Below, one piece after another: positions 1 to 7,948 of a DNA stretch of 64,000 nucleotides (within the stretch, counting starts at the first letter, position 1; every line of letters starts with the position of its first letter). The position numbers and the translations under genes are program-made. Source of the stretch: Gp6-AA40 sp035571515 (GTDB taxonomy: Bacteria; Acidobacteriota; Vicinamibacteria; Vicinamibacterales; UBA2999); the NCBI GenBank assembly GCA_035571515.1, contig DATNCQ010000067.1:75591-139590 (forward strand), given 5' to 3'. The notes beneath the pieces are model-generated. The model worked only from the letters and a program-made list of their open reading frames with translations, ran no database searches and was not told where the DNA came from.

Positions 1-199
1 TGAAGCTCGGCTTCGGATCGACGAAGTGCGGGTCCTGGTAGCCCTTCGCCAGCGCCGTCACCGACACCTTGTCGCCGCCGATCTCGCGCGCCAGCGATCC
101 GAGGTCCTCCGTCGTCGAGACGACGTTCAGCTTGCCCTGCGCGAAGGCCGAGAGCGGCAGCGCAAGCACGAAGACGAGAAGCAGTTTGAACATTCGCAT
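1..199 (-). CDS. Metal ABC transporter substrate-binding protein, N-terminal part (cut by window edge)
   Basis: The visible 66 residues start with a signal peptide (MRMFKLLLVFVLALPLSAFAQ). After it comes the start of a TroA/ZnuA-type fold: a VVSTTEDLGSLAREIGGDKV segment, then YQDPHFVDPKPS. The His of DPHFVDPKPS fits the first metal-binding His of this family. Known role of the family: periplasmic capture of Zn2+ or Mn2+ for an ABC importer. The start at 199 is preferred because AGGA lies 6 bases upstream; an in-frame ATG at 205 is the alternative. It sits 8 bp downstream of the porin gene and is probably cotranscribed with it. The C-terminal lobe, which would separate Zn from Mn types, is outside the window. 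Confidence 0.8.
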   Translation of the reverse strand, partial: MRMFKLLLVFVLALPLSAFAQGKLNVVSTTEDLGSLAREIGGDKVSVTALAKGYQDPHFVDPKPSF

Positions 200-207
200 A
201 AGCATTC

Positions 208-1512
208 CTAGAAGGGATGGGCGCCATGGGCGCCGATTGAAAACTGGAACTGGAACAGCAACTCGTTGGCGTCGGGGCCATCGGCGTAACGGGTGTGCCG
301 GTACTGTCCACGCACCTGGCTGAACTCGCTCGGCCAGTAGGTCAGCACCGCCGATCCGCCGCGGTCGAGGAGCGACGCGTCCTCAGCGCGCTCCGAGTGG
401 TCGAACCTCCCGCCGAGCCACCACCTGCGGGCGAACTGGTAATCGCCCGACACGTAATACCCCATGCTGCGCTGGCGGCCATCGAACTGCTCGCGGTTGC
501 TCCAGATGACTTCGCTCCGCCCGACGAACTGGTGGTAGATCGCGCGCGTCAGCGGACGCCACCGCAGCGTCGCGTCCACGCCGAAGAGGTTCGTCGTGAA
601 GCGGCCGAGATCGACGTCGTTGACGATCCCGGCGGGGTTATGGCCGTACGAATAGGACGTGCCGAGGTCGATGTTGGTCGACTCGGTGATGTCGTGATAG
701 CCGCGCAGGTGCGCCACGTAGGCCAGATCGCCGCGCTTGCTCGAGCGGAACAGCGATTCGCTCGCGTCGCCGCGATAGATCTCGCCGGTCGCCTCGAGGA
801 ACAGCGGGCCGGCGGGGAGCAGGCGCGCCACGGAAATCCCGGCGTCGTCGATCCCGTCTTCGCCGCCCACGAGGTTGCGCGTCACCAGCGGGCGGTCGGT
901 CCACGGCAGCACGTGGTTGTGCAGCGCGTTGACCTTGCCGAAGGCGGCGCGCATCTTTCCGACTTTGGTGAGGAACCCGCCAGGCAGCGAGGTCAGCGTC
1001 AGGACCCCTTCCTCCAGCTCGACGCCCTCCTCGCCAAACGACACGAAGAAATCGGCGCGGGCGTAGGGGTCGACGATCGCCTGGAAGGAGGCCTCGGACT
1101 CGTGCATCTCGAGCGCCGGTTGCGGGTCCACCCGGTTGCGGCCGCTGGCGCCGAGAAAGTCGCCGATGACCGCCATATCCGGGTTGAAGATCTTCGAGCC
1201 CGCGGCGACGTTGCCGTACACCGGCAGCGGTCCGCTCGGACCGCCGGCGCCAGCCGCACCCGCCGGCACGTCGACGGTGGTCTGCGCCGGAGGCGGCGCC
1301 TGGGCCGCGGACGGCGCTGGCGCGGGCTGGCCGCCCTGCAGCGCCGCCAGCTGCGCCTCGAGCGCGGTCAGGCGGTCGTTGAACTCACGCCGCAGCTGAT
1401 CGATCTGCTGCTGGATCTGCGCCTGGTCGGCGGCCTGTGCCACCGCGTCGCGCGGCGCCGCGACGAGCGTCGCGGCAAGCAGCGCCGCGCACGCGAAACG
1501 AGTCGTTCGCAT
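208..1512 (-). CDS. Outer-membrane porin-like protein with N-terminal coiled coil
   Basis: 434 residues. A signal peptide (MRTTRFACAALLAATLVAAP...AVAQ) is followed by a predicted coiled coil (about residues 26-55, QIDQLRREFNDRLTALEAQL) and a Pro/Ala linker. The rest alternates polar and hydrophobic residues, is rich in aromatics, and ends in Phe (IGAHGAHPF), as outer-membrane barrels do. The start is fixed by AGGAGG 4 bases before the ATG; the frame is open much further upstream but only by shadow coding. It lies between a CxxCH protein and a metal-binding ABC protein, so a role in passing metal ions through the outer membrane is plausible but inferred. The barrel assignment comes from composition, not from a recognised family motif. 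Confidence 0.72.
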   Translation of the reverse strand: MRTTRFACAALLAATLVAAPRDAVAQAADQAQIQQQIDQLRREFNDRLTALEAQLAALQGGQPAPAPSAAQAPPPAQTTVDVPAGAAGAGGPSGPLPVYGNVAAGSKIFNPDMAVIGDFLGASGRNRVDPQPALEMHESEASFQAIVDPYARADFFVSFGEEGVELEEGVLTLTSLPGGFLTKVGKMRAAFGKVNALHNHVLPWTDRPLVTRNLVGGEDGIDDAGISVARLLPAGPLFLEATGEIYRGDASESLFRSSKRGDLAYVAHLRGYHDITESTNIDLGTSYSYGHNPAGIVNDVDLGRFTTNLFGVDATLRWRPLTRAIYHQFVGRSEVIWSNREQFDGRQRSMGYYVSGDYQFARRWWLGGRFDHSERAEDASLLDRGGSAVLTYWPSEFSQVRGQYRHTRYADGPDANELLFQFQFSIGAHGAHPF

Positions 1513-1592
1513 AAACCCTCCTGCGCAAGCCACGACGGTTTGCGCCACAACGTCTGTGGGCGAGCGGTGTGGCTCGCCGGGGTCCTGGAGAG

Positions 1593-1955
1593 TCAGGCGG
1601 CCGACGGCGGCGCGCGTGCCGGGCGGGTGGAGTCGAGAAGTGCGTGGAGGGCAGCAGCGGAAACGGAGGCAGTGAGCCGCGCATCCACCGCGGGGGGAGC
1701 AAAACGAACGGCGGCGGAGACCGCGCGCAGCGATTGCAGCGCGTGACAGAGCACGCAGTGCTGTGAATCGGGGAACGCCTCCGCTGCAGCGCCGACCTGG
1801 TGCGCGGCGGCATCGTGGACGACGACCGCCGGGTTGCAGATCAGGTCGTCCGTCTCGTCGTGCAGGAGCGATGAGACCGTGATCGGCATCGTCGCAAAGA
1901 GCGCGACGGCCGCGGCAAGCGGCGCGAGACGAGCGCGCCGGAGGGCGCGAATCAT
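1593..1955 (-). CDS. Small membrane/secreted protein with His/Cys motif (CxxCH)
   Basis: 120 residues. The N-terminus is basic, followed by one hydrophobic segment (APLAAAVALFATMPITV) that is a signal or anchor. Then come a LICNPAVVVHD stretch and a CVLCH motif (SQHCVLCHALQSLR). The C-terminal half is Ala/Pro-rich. The CxxCH could bind haem c or a metal ion; with one such motif and a nearby His-rich segment, I favour metal binding. No family is recognised with confidence. It is the first gene of a minus-strand run with the porin and the metal-binding ABC protein, which supports a metal link. The start (ATG 1955) has no clear ribosome site; the upstream frame is open only through a CCAAGCT tandem repeat. 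Confidence 0.5.
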   Translation of the reverse strand: MIRALRRARLAPLAAAVALFATMPITVSSLLHDETDDLICNPAVVVHDAAAHQVGAAAEAFPDSQHCVLCHALQSLRAVSAAVRFAPPAVDARLTASVSAAALHALLDSTRPARAPPSAA

Positions 1956-1975
1956 CAACTTGAGGATAGCACCAG

Positions 1976-2027
1976 CCAAGCTCCAAGCTCCAAGTTCCAC
2001 GATCCAAGCTCCAAGATCCAACCCAAG
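1976..2027. repeat. Heptad tandem repeat, CCAAGCT type
   Basis: About seven degenerate 7-bp units (CTCCAAG, TTCCACG, ATCCAAG) in tandem, directly upstream of the CxxCH gene on the minus strand. The same unit occurs as a foldback at 35248-35332. Confidence 0.85.
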
Positions 2028-2155
2028 CGCACGGCCGAAGCGTGCGGGAGCGCTCACCGCGCACGGCGCGGCGAAGGCGACGCACCGAATCTCTAGGAAT
2101 TTGGGGTGTCCTGGCCGGGCAGAGGTGGCATCGCGGCTGCTATAGCCAGGGCGAA

Positions 2156-2407
2156 ATGGTTCCAATCTCCAGGAGAAAGCAGCTCGCCGGGATGGTCGGC
2201 GCGCTGGCGATCGGCTACTCGTTGTCGTGGCTCGTCGCCCCGAAACCGGGCACTGGTCCGGTCGACAGTTTCAAGCCGACCTTCGGGCAGGCGGTGGCGC
2301 CGATGATCGTCGCGCCCGCGCCGCGCGGCGAGCGGCCGGTCGAGGCGTCGCAGCCGTCCGATAACGCCCCGGCGCCCCTGCAGTCGCCGCGGTACCAGCC
2401 GATATAA
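2156..2407 (+). CDS. Small single-pass membrane protein, unknown function
   Basis: 83 residues. A basic start (MVPISRRKQLAG) precedes one hydrophobic helix (MVGALAIGYSLSWLVAP), then a Pro/Ala-rich tail. AGGGCGAA just upstream of the ATG is an acceptable ribosome site. I do not recognise the family. The topology suggests an N-terminal anchor with a short periplasmic tail. It stands alone on the plus strand between two minus-strand groups. Coding potential is plausible but not proven. Confidence 0.45.
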   Translation: MVPISRRKQLAGMVGALAIGYSLSWLVAPKPGTGPVDSFKPTFGQAVAPMIVAPAPRGERPVEASQPSDNAPAPLQSPRYQPI

Positions 2408-2496
2408 AGGCTGTCAACTCACTCGACAGAGAGGCAGTCAGTCCCCATGGTGTTCACGGTTTTCGCAGGATTCGTCGTTGCCGTCGTCGCGGCCCA

Positions 2497-3483
2497 CTAC
2501 TTCGGCGACCCGGACGCGCGCATCAGCAGATAGCTGACGCGCTCGAGACTGGCGAGGCCGGAGACGTCGGTCTCCAGCTGGGGCACCCACGCCAGCGGGA
2601 AGCCTGAAAAGCGCTGCTTGATCTCGTCGACGTAGACCTGCTCCTGCAGCCGCCGCGAGCGGTAGAAGTCGCCGTCGGCATCCGCCGGCAGCACACGGTT
2701 CACCACCACCCCGCACACGTTCACGTTCGACTCGCGGAGAATCTCCGCGGCGCGAGCCGTCTCTTCGATCGGCAGGCGCTCGGGGATGACGACCAGCACG
2801 AAGCCGGTGTAGTTGTGCTGCATCAGGCGCGCGCGGACCTGCTCCAGCTTCTCGCGGCGCGCCTCCAGCGTCTTCAGGATCGGATCGTCGTCGGGGTCGA
2901 TCGCCTCGGGCGCGAGGCGCACCTGGTCGATGTCCTTGTTGAGCGAGAGCAGCGCGCGGCGGCGCTTCGACAGCGCGGTGATCCACGCGGACACCAGCTC
3001 CGGCATGCGCAGGAGCCGCAGCGTGTGGCCGGTCGGCGCCGTGTCGAAGATCAGCAGGTCGTAGGCGTCGAAGCGCTCGATGACGAGGTCGCCGATGCGG
3101 TCGAAGAGCGCCACTTCCTCGACACCGGGCATCGAGGACGCGAGCTCGATCTGCCGCTCGGCTTCCTTCGCCACCGCGTGGCTGAACATCCGCGCGATGC
3201 CCGCCTTGGCGTTGTCGATGTAGCGGCGCGCCTCGAGGTTGGCGTCGATCTCGATGCCGTTCAGCCGCGGTGCAATATGGCGCTCGTCGGCGCCGAACCG
3301 CGTGCCGAATATGTCGGAGGTCGAGTGCGCGGGATCGGTCGACACCAGCAGCACGCGCCTCCCGGCGCGGCTCTCCGCCAGCGCCACGGCGGACGCGCAT
3401 GTCGTCTTGCCGACGCCGCCCTTGCCGCCGAAAAACAGGATGCGCTTCTCCCGAGCGTAGCCCAGGGGCTTGTTCAGCAGCAC
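2497..3483 (-). CDS. ArsA/GET3-family ATPase
   Basis: 328 residues, one ATPase domain. It shows the deviant P-loop GGKGGVGKTT (about 19-28), the STDPAHS motif (48-54) and DTAPTGHTLRLL (147-158), which together define the ArsA/Get3 family of SIMIBI ATPases. Known relatives drive arsenite efflux or handle tail-anchored proteins. No arsenite pump or metalloid Cys triad is visible here, so an arsenic role is not supported. A GTG start at 3483 is chosen: it overlaps the stop of the upstream 87-residue gene by 10 bases, pointing to translational coupling. An upstream ATG at 3618 would only translate the shadow of that gene. A Kir-type K+ channel lies next upstream on the same strand. Confidence 0.85.
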   Translation of the reverse strand: MLLNKPLGYAREKRILFFGGKGGVGKTTCASAVALAESRAGRRVLLVSTDPAHSTSDIFGTRFGADERHIAPRLNGIEIDANLEARRYIDNAKAGIARMFSHAVAKEAERQIELASSMPGVEEVALFDRIGDLVIERFDAYDLLIFDTAPTGHTLRLLRMPELVSAWITALSKRRRALLSLNKDIDQVRLAPEAIDPDDDPILKTLEARREKLEQVRARLMQHNYTGFVLVVIPERLPIEETARAAEILRESNVNVCGVVVNRVLPADADGDFYRSRRLQEQVYVDEIKQRFSGFPLAWVPQLETDVSGLASLERVSYLLMRASGSPK

Positions 3484-3737
3484 GGCATGCTGCCGATCGG
3501 CGAGCGGTCCATCCCCATCCGCCGGTGCCAGGTGTGGAACTCTTCGAGGAAGAACGGATAGACGTCGAGGAGGTAGATCGCCGCCGGGTTGGGCAGGCCG
3601 ACGAGCTCCATGAAGCACTGGAGCATGAACAGGTCGTTGAGATCGACGAATTGCTCGCGCAGCCGCCGCTCGTACTCCGACACGAAGTAGCCGTGCAGGA
3701 ATTCGCCGAAATGCTGCTTGAGATCGTCCCAGCCCAT
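3474..3737 (-). CDS. Small Cys-Cys-ended protein paired with ArsA-type ATPase (cory-CC-star-like)
   Basis: 87 residues, mostly helical (DDLKQHFGEFLHGYFVSEY... LNDLFMLQCFMELVGLPNPA), ending in Met-Pro-Cys-Cys directly before the stop. A terminal Cys-Cys next to an ArsA-type ATPase matches what I remember of a family annotated as cory-CC-star protein; this recall needs a search to confirm. The stop codon lies inside the start of the ATPase gene, so the two are almost certainly cotranslated. The paired C-terminal cysteines could bind a metal or a haem, or form a disulfide; the sequence does not decide. Confidence 0.7.
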   Translation of the reverse strand: MGWDDLKQHFGEFLHGYFVSEYERRLREQFVDLNDLFMLQCFMELVGLPNPAAIYLLDVYPFFLEEFHTWHRRMGMDRSPIGSMPCC

Positions 3738-3764
3738 AGTCGCCTTCCCTCTCGGCCCGCTTCC

Positions 3765-3862
3765 CTATTCCGTGGCGTCTGGCTTCATGCTCCGTCCGTT
3801 GCGTCCGGGGTTCACTTTCATTCGTGGCGTCCGCGCTTCACTTCATTCCGTGGCGTCCGGCG
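3765..3862. repeat. Three copies of an ATTCCGTGGCGTC repeat
   Basis: Copies at about 3766, 3819 and 3845 share ATTC(C)GTGGCGTC followed by a TTCA block. The last copy overlaps the 3' end of the Kir channel gene and encodes its last residues (TPDATE-stop). Confidence 0.7.
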
Positions 3863-4844
3863 TCAGCCGGACGATATCGTGCAGCCGGCTCACGTCCACG
3901 GCGACCAGTTGCGACGACGATTCGCCGCGGAACACCGGTTGGAATCGCGCGTTCCAGACGATCTCGTCGGCGCGATACGACGTGCGCGCGTGCACGGTCT
4001 GCTCGTACGTTTCGTCCACACCCGTCAGCAGGACGAGAATCTCCGCCTGCGCGCGCTCGAGATCCGCCGGCGTCTTGCCGGCGAGCGGACTGTTTTCGTC
4101 GATCGGATGCACGATCGTCCACGAGAGCGGGAAGAAGGTCACCTTGTTCCGCTCGAGCGGCAGCAGATGGTAGCGGCGCACCAGGTGGCCGTCGCCGGTC
4201 CGCTCGAACGCCGTATAAAGCACCTGCGCCTCGAGCTCGATGATCTCGTTCCTTCGACGCCTGTTCGCGATCCGGAACTCGAGCGCCTGCATGCCTGCAT
4301 ACGGGGCGACGATGGCCCGCTGACTGAAGACGATGGCGGCGGTCGGCCGGGCGAAGCGCGCGAAGAGGAGTCCCGTGGCGAGCGCCTGATACATCAGGCC
4401 GACGAGCGCCTCGACGGTGACGAGCATGTTGGCGGCGAAGCCGTTGGGACCAATCTGCCCGTACCCGATCGTGGCAAATGTCTGGATGCTGAAGAAGAAC
4501 GCCTGCGTGAACCGGCCGCCGAGCATGTGGGAGCCAGGTCCGGCCAGCGCGTCGGGCCCGCAGAGGACGTAAAGCGCCGCAAACAACAGGTTGATGCCGG
4601 CATAGAGCAGGGTGATCAGCCCGATGAACTGCGTCCACGACACCGTCAGCAGGTGCGAGTAGGGCGCGACGGTCTCGAACATGCCCAGCCCTTCGCGCAC
4701 GACGTTGAACGAGCCGTCGCGATTGAGCAGGCGCTGCCGGCTCTCGCGGCTGATGACGGAGCCGAGGCCGAGGTCGCGGTCGCGGACCTCCGCATCGGCC
4801 GCGATGCGCGCGGCGAGAGGGCTGGGATCGAAGGTCGAGGCCAT
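3843..4844 (-). CDS. Inward-rectifier-type K+ channel (KirBac-like)
   Basis: 333 residues. Order: cytoplasmic N-terminal slide-helix region (about 20-60), outer helix (about 70-95), pore helix with selectivity filter TIGYG (125-129), inner helix (about 138-165), then a large cytoplasmic Kir domain (FSQRAIVAPYAGMQALEFRIANRRRNEI..., about 170-320). This order and length are typical of KirBac channels, which gate passive K+ flux. The start ATG 4844 gives the usual N-terminus; upstream in-frame sequence is repeat DNA. The last codons lie in the GTGGCGTC repeat. It precedes the ArsA-type gene pair on the same strand, but a 105-bp repeat gap separates them, so a shared operon is uncertain. Confidence 0.88.
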   Translation of the reverse strand: MASTFDPSPLAARIAADAEVRDRDLGLGSVISRESRQRLLNRDGSFNVVREGLGMFETVAPYSHLLTVSWTQFIGLITLLYAGINLLFAALYVLCGPDALAGPGSHMLGGRFTQAFFFSIQTFATIGYGQIGPNGFAANMLVTVEALVGLMYQALATGLLFARFARPTAAIVFSQRAIVAPYAGMQALEFRIANRRRRNEIIELEAQVLYTAFERTGDGHLVRRYHLLPLERNKVTFFPLSWTIVHPIDENSPLAGKTPADLERAQAEILVLLTGVDETYEQTVHARTSYRADEIVWNARFQPVFRGESSSQLVAVDVSRLHDIVRLTPDATE

Positions 4845-4850
4845 ACAGAT

Positions 4851-5030
4851 TCTTGGCGGGTCCGCGGCCGCTCGGATCGGCGGGTCCGCGATGCCCTGGA
4901 TCACGACGGCACCGCGGAACCCGCCCTACGTACATGATGGCATCGCGGAACCCGCCCTACGTACCATCCGTATGTGGGCCGGGTTCCGCTGCGGCGACAC
5001 TATCCACGCCGCAGCGGACCCGGCGTCGAT
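4851..5030. repeat. R1 palindromic repeat cluster (intergenic)
   Basis: Fills much of the 357-bp space between the Kir gene and the 5202 gene. It holds GGCGGGTCCGC twice, CGGAACCCGCCCTACGTAC twice and GGGCCGGGTTCCGC, ending in GCGGACCCGGCG: inverted copies of one GC-rich module. No gene, tRNA or riboswitch is seen in 5031-5201. Confidence 0.8.
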
Positions 5031-5201
5031 CGCACATAAACGTCTGAGCGATCGTTGAAACCACGCTGGTTTGTCGGAATTCGCACACCGACCGCGCGAT
5101 CCGATCGCGCTCACCGTGTAGACGCGCGCGAAAACATTAGCGATTCATCGTCGGTCCCGCGCCGGCCCGACCTGGCTCGCCTGTTGCTCAGGTCCAGGCG
5201 C

Positions 5202-5399
5202 ATGGAACATCATCGCCTCGTTCACCGCGTGAAAAATGAGTTCATCGAGATGCCCGGGCTGCAGCTGACGCTCCCGCAGGCCGCGCGGCTGTGGGGTCTC
5301 GACCACGAGGCGTCTCGCCAGGTCATCGACTCGCTCGTCGAAATCTCGTTCCTGCGGTGGACGTCTCAGGGCACCGTCATCCGGGCGAAAGCCGTGTAG
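5202..5399 (+). CDS. Small winged-helix-like protein
   Basis: 65 residues. The pattern FIEMPGLQLTLPQAARLWGLDHEASRQVIDSLVE then FLRWTSQGTVIRA looks like a compact helix-turn-helix with a wing. I recall such short MPGL-LT-QA-RLW proteins as frequent hypothetical genes in acidobacteria. The likely role is DNA binding, without a known target. The ATG at 5202 is favoured by protein shape; the frame is open to 5055 but that part is low-complexity. It stands alone after a repeat cluster. Confidence 0.6.
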   Translation: MEHHRLVHRVKNEFIEMPGLQLTLPQAARLWGLDHEASRQVIDSLVEISFLRWTSQGTVIRAKAV

Positions 5400-5467
5400 G
5401 CCCGCGAGGCTTCGTCCCAAACCGGTCAAACTTCTCGTCACTCCGCCTCGCGGTCACAGCGTCTCTT

Positions 5468-5486
5468 GCCCCGCCTCCGGCGGGGC
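5468..5486 (-). terminator. Hairpin directly after the hydratase gene
   Basis: Perfect 8-bp stem GCCCCGCC/GGCGGGGC with a 3-base loop, touching the stop codon at 5487-5489 of the minus-strand gene. No T-run follows, so factor-independent termination is uncertain. Confidence 0.5.
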
Positions 5487-6299
5487 CTACAACTTCATTA
5501 TCAGCGGCGCGACGTCGAGCCCCTCGGGCTCGGCGCGCCAGGTTTCGCCCGGCGCAATCAGCATCGGCGTCGTCAGCGAGCCGGTGCTGATCAGCTCGCC
5601 CGCGCGCAGCGGTTCTGCCCACGATTCGCGCGACAGCGCGGTCGCAAGCGCCCCCAGGCAGAGAGCGGGGCTACGGAAAACGTTCTTTCCTCCGCCCTCC
5701 TCCACAAAATTGTCGTCCTTGAACAACTTCAACTTGAAGTCGGCCAGCTGCGCGGCGAGCGACGCCACGTTGGCGCCCGTCACGACGGTCGGCGATCCGA
5801 GGACGAGCCCGGCGTGGAACCCGAAAGCCGCAACGAGATCCTGCGGCTGGAACTGCCATTCGGGGAACGGACAATCCACAATCTCGTAGCCGAGCGACAG
5901 CCATTCGACGCTCTGGAGGATGGCAACCGGATCCGCGGGGTCGCCCGTCACCGGCGACTTCAGCTTGAAGACGATCTCTGGTTCCAGCTTCGGCGCATAA
6001 GTGAACGGCACCGGCGTCGCGTCCGCTGCCCCGGCCTGGTGCACGGTGTCGTCGTAGATCGATCCCCAGGCGACCGTCTTCAGCTTCAACTTGTCGAGGA
6101 CGGCCTGGTTGCCGAAGGCGACCTTCCGCCCGACCACGGTGCGGCCGCTCTCCTTCCGCCGCCGGGCGAGCTCCGCCTCCACCGCGTAGGCAGTGGCGAG
6201 GTCGAAGCCTTCACGTGACGACAGCGTCTGCGGCAGCAGGTCTCCCGCCTCGTACGCGTCGATGAGCTCCTGTGCGACCGCGGCGGGATCGATCGCCAT
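5487..6299 (-). CDS. 2-keto-4-pentenoate hydratase / fumarylacetoacetate hydrolase family enzyme
   Basis: 270 residues, the usual size for MhpD-type hydratases. Visible features: an N-terminal helical part (AVAQELIDAYEAGDLLPQ), GRKVAF, the metal-ligand region KLEPEIVFKL, then EIVDCPFP and the C-terminal GSLTTPMLIAPGETW, which matches the family's GS-T motif. Known relatives hydrate or decarboxylate 2-keto acids made by aromatic ring cleavage. The substrate cannot be read from sequence. The start at 6299 gives MAIDPAAVAQEL; the much longer open frame to 7316 is the shadow of the gluconolactonase-like gene. It is divergent from the next gene, leaving about 90 bp for both promoters. Confidence 0.8.
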   Translation of the reverse strand: MAIDPAAVAQELIDAYEAGDLLPQTLSSREGFDLATAYAVEAELARRRKESGRTVVGRKVAFGNQAVLDKLKLKTVAWGSIYDDTVHQAGAADATPVPFTYAPKLEPEIVFKLKSPVTGDPADPVAILQSVEWLSLGYEIVDCPFPEWQFQPQDLVAAFGFHAGLVLGSPTVVTGANVASLAAQLADFKLKLFKDDNFVEEGGGKNVFRSPALCLGALATALSRESWAEPLRAGELISTGSLTTPMLIAPGETWRAEPEGLDVAPLIMKL

Positions 6300-6392
6300 G
6301 CTTACCGGGACTCGATCGCGCGCGCGGCGATGGGGAAGGCGGTTCTGCGCATGGGCGAGAGTGTACTCCGTTGGTGTAGGATTCGCTTCGTC

Positions 6393-7466
6393 ATGACACG
6401 CTTGCTCGCCGCGCTGTTGCTCCTCGCGGCGGCTGCCGCGGCCGGCGCGCAGACCGCCGTGCAGAACGGGGTCGTGCGCCTCGACTCCGCGCTCGACGCC
6501 CTGATTCCGGCGAAGGCGAAGGCGGAACTGCTGAAGGGCGATTACTTCGGCGCCATCGAGGGGCCCGTCTGGGTCGACGACACGCGGGGCGGGTATCTCC
6601 TCTTCAGCGACATGGCCGCCAACGCCATCTACAAGTGGACGCCGGCGGGCCAGCTCTCGGTGTTTCTCGACAAGAGCGGCTACACGGGCAACGACATCAA
6701 CAACGTCGGCGGCCAGTACACCAACGGCCGCCTGCACCTGCTCAACATCGGCTCGAACGGGCTGACGCTCGACGCCCAGGGCCGCCTGATCATCGCCGGC
6801 ATGACCGACCGCAACCTCACCCGGGTCGAAAAGGACGGCTCGCGGACGACGCTCGCCGACAAGTACGACGGCAAGCGGCTGAATAGCCCGAACGACCTCG
6901 TCGTGAAGTCCGATGGCGCAATCTACTTCACGGAAACCACCAGCGGCCTGCGGGGACGCGACGAGAGTCCCGCCCGCGAGCTCCCGTTTCACGGCGTGTA
7001 TCTGCTCAAGGACCCCTCGACCACGCTCGGGGCAAGCGGCGCGCTGCGGCTGCTCGACAAGGATCCGCAGGGCGTGGCGCCGAACGGCATCGCCTTCTCG
7101 CCCGACGAGAGAATCCTGTACGTGAACGGCGGGCTGAAGATCAACGCCTACGACGTGCTCGCGGACGACACCATCGCCAACCCGCGCGTGCTCATCGACA
7201 TGAGCGTCGAGAAGCCGCCCCCGGGCAACACCGACGGCATGAAGGTCGATCGCAACGGCAACATCTACTGCTCGGGCCCGGGCGGCGTCTGGATCGTGTC
7301 GCCACAGGGCCGGCACCTGGGCACCATCGTCACGTCCGATCGCGTCGCCAACCTCGCGTTCGGCGACGCCGACAGCAGGTCGCTCTACCTCGTGGGCGGC
7401 CGCAGCCTCTGGCGGATCCGCACGACCGTTCCCGGCATCAGGCCGATCACAAAGGAGAAACGATGA
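6393..7466 (+). CDS. Secreted SMP-30/gluconolactonase-family protein
   Basis: 357 residues. Signal peptide MTRLLAALLLLAAAAAAGAQ, then a six-bladed propeller with the family's metal-site segments EGPVWVDD, NSPNDLVV, NGIAFSPDE and TDGMKVDRNGNIY. Relatives are Ca2+/Zn2+-dependent lactonases. A stretch DPSTTLGASGALRLL (nt about 7012-7060) sits where relatives have a short DGK turn and looks like a small repeat-derived insertion. The stop overlaps the start of the cupin gene (ATGA), whose ribosome site AAAGGAG lies inside this gene: a two-gene operon. Confidence 0.85.
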   Translation: MTRLLAALLLLAAAAAAGAQTAVQNGVVRLDSALDALIPAKAKAELLKGDYFGAIEGPVWVDDTRGGYLLFSDMAANAIYKWTPAGQLSVFLDKSGYTGNDINNVGGQYTNGRLHLLNIGSNGLTLDAQGRLIIAGMTDRNLTRVEKDGSRTTLADKYDGKRLNSPNDLVVKSDGAIYFTETTSGLRGRDESPARELPFHGVYLLKDPSTTLGASGALRLLDKDPQGVAPNGIAFSPDERILYVNGGLKINAYDVLADDTIANPRVLIDMSVEKPPPGNTDGMKVDRNGNIYCSGPGGVWIVSPQGRHLGTIVTSDRVANLAFGDADSRSLYLVGGRSLWRIRTTVPGIRPITKEKR

Positions 7467-7942
7467 AGCTCTTTGCTGCGATGGCGGCGGCCGTGCTGTT
7501 CGCCGTGCCCGCGTTTGCGCAACAGACCGTCACGGCCGACAACAAGACGGGCGTCTACATGTCGGCGGCCGATATCGCGGCGGCGGTGGCGAAGCTGCCG
7601 AAGGATCCGCTCGCCTCCGTGCCCGTCTTCAAGATGGGCCCCTACAACGTCAACGTCGAACATCGGCTCGGAACGCCCGCAGCGGCACAGGCCGGCTCGA
7701 TCCACGACAAGGATGCCGAGCTCTTCGTCATGCTCGACGGCACGGCGACGCTGGTGACGGGCGGGACGCTGATCGACGCCGTGCACATGGGCGACAACTG
7801 GCGCGGCAAGGGGATCCAGGGGGGCAAGTCGCAGAAGATGTCGAAGGGCGATTTCATGCTGGTGCCCGCCGGCGTGGCGCACTGGTTCACCGACATCAAC
7901 GGCCAGATCACGGAGTTCTCGCTGCACCTGCCGGCGAAGTAG
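7463..7942 (+). CDS. Secreted cupin-domain protein
   Basis: 159 residues. Signal peptide ending AVPAFAQ, then one cupin barrel: VEHRLG...AGSIHDKDAELFVMLDGTATLVTGG (motif 1; the His and Glu metal ligands can be placed) and MSKGDFMLVPAGVAHWFTDI (motif 2 with its His). It is translationally coupled to the gluconolactonase-like gene through ATGA. Function unknown; single-domain secreted cupins of this kind often bind a metal and act on small organic acids or sugars. The pair may process a sugar lactone outside the cytoplasm (inference). Confidence 0.8.
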   Translation: MKLFAAMAAAVLFAVPAFAQQTVTADNKTGVYMSAADIAAAVAKLPKDPLASVPVFKMGPYNVNVEHRLGTPAAAQAGSIHDKDAELFVMLDGTATLVTGGTLIDAVHMGDNWRGKGIQGGKSQKMSKGDFMLVPAGVAHWFTDINGQITEFSLHLPAK

Positions 7943-7948
7943 GCCGGG

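Noticed and set aside
295..1746. Long plus-strand ORF opposite the porin gene
   Set aside because: Arg/Val/Glu-rich shadow of the minus-strand gene; no domain pattern, as is usual opposite GC-rich coding DNA.
2447..2533. 28-residue plus-strand ORF (MVFTVFAGFVVAVVAAHYF...) with a hydrophobic start
   Set aside because: It overlaps the 3' end of the ArsA-type gene, has no well-placed ribosome site, and nothing else supports it.
2497..3483. Arsenic resistance operon
   Set aside because: No arsB, arsC, arsR or arsD neighbours and no metalloid-binding Cys triad could be placed in the ATPase.
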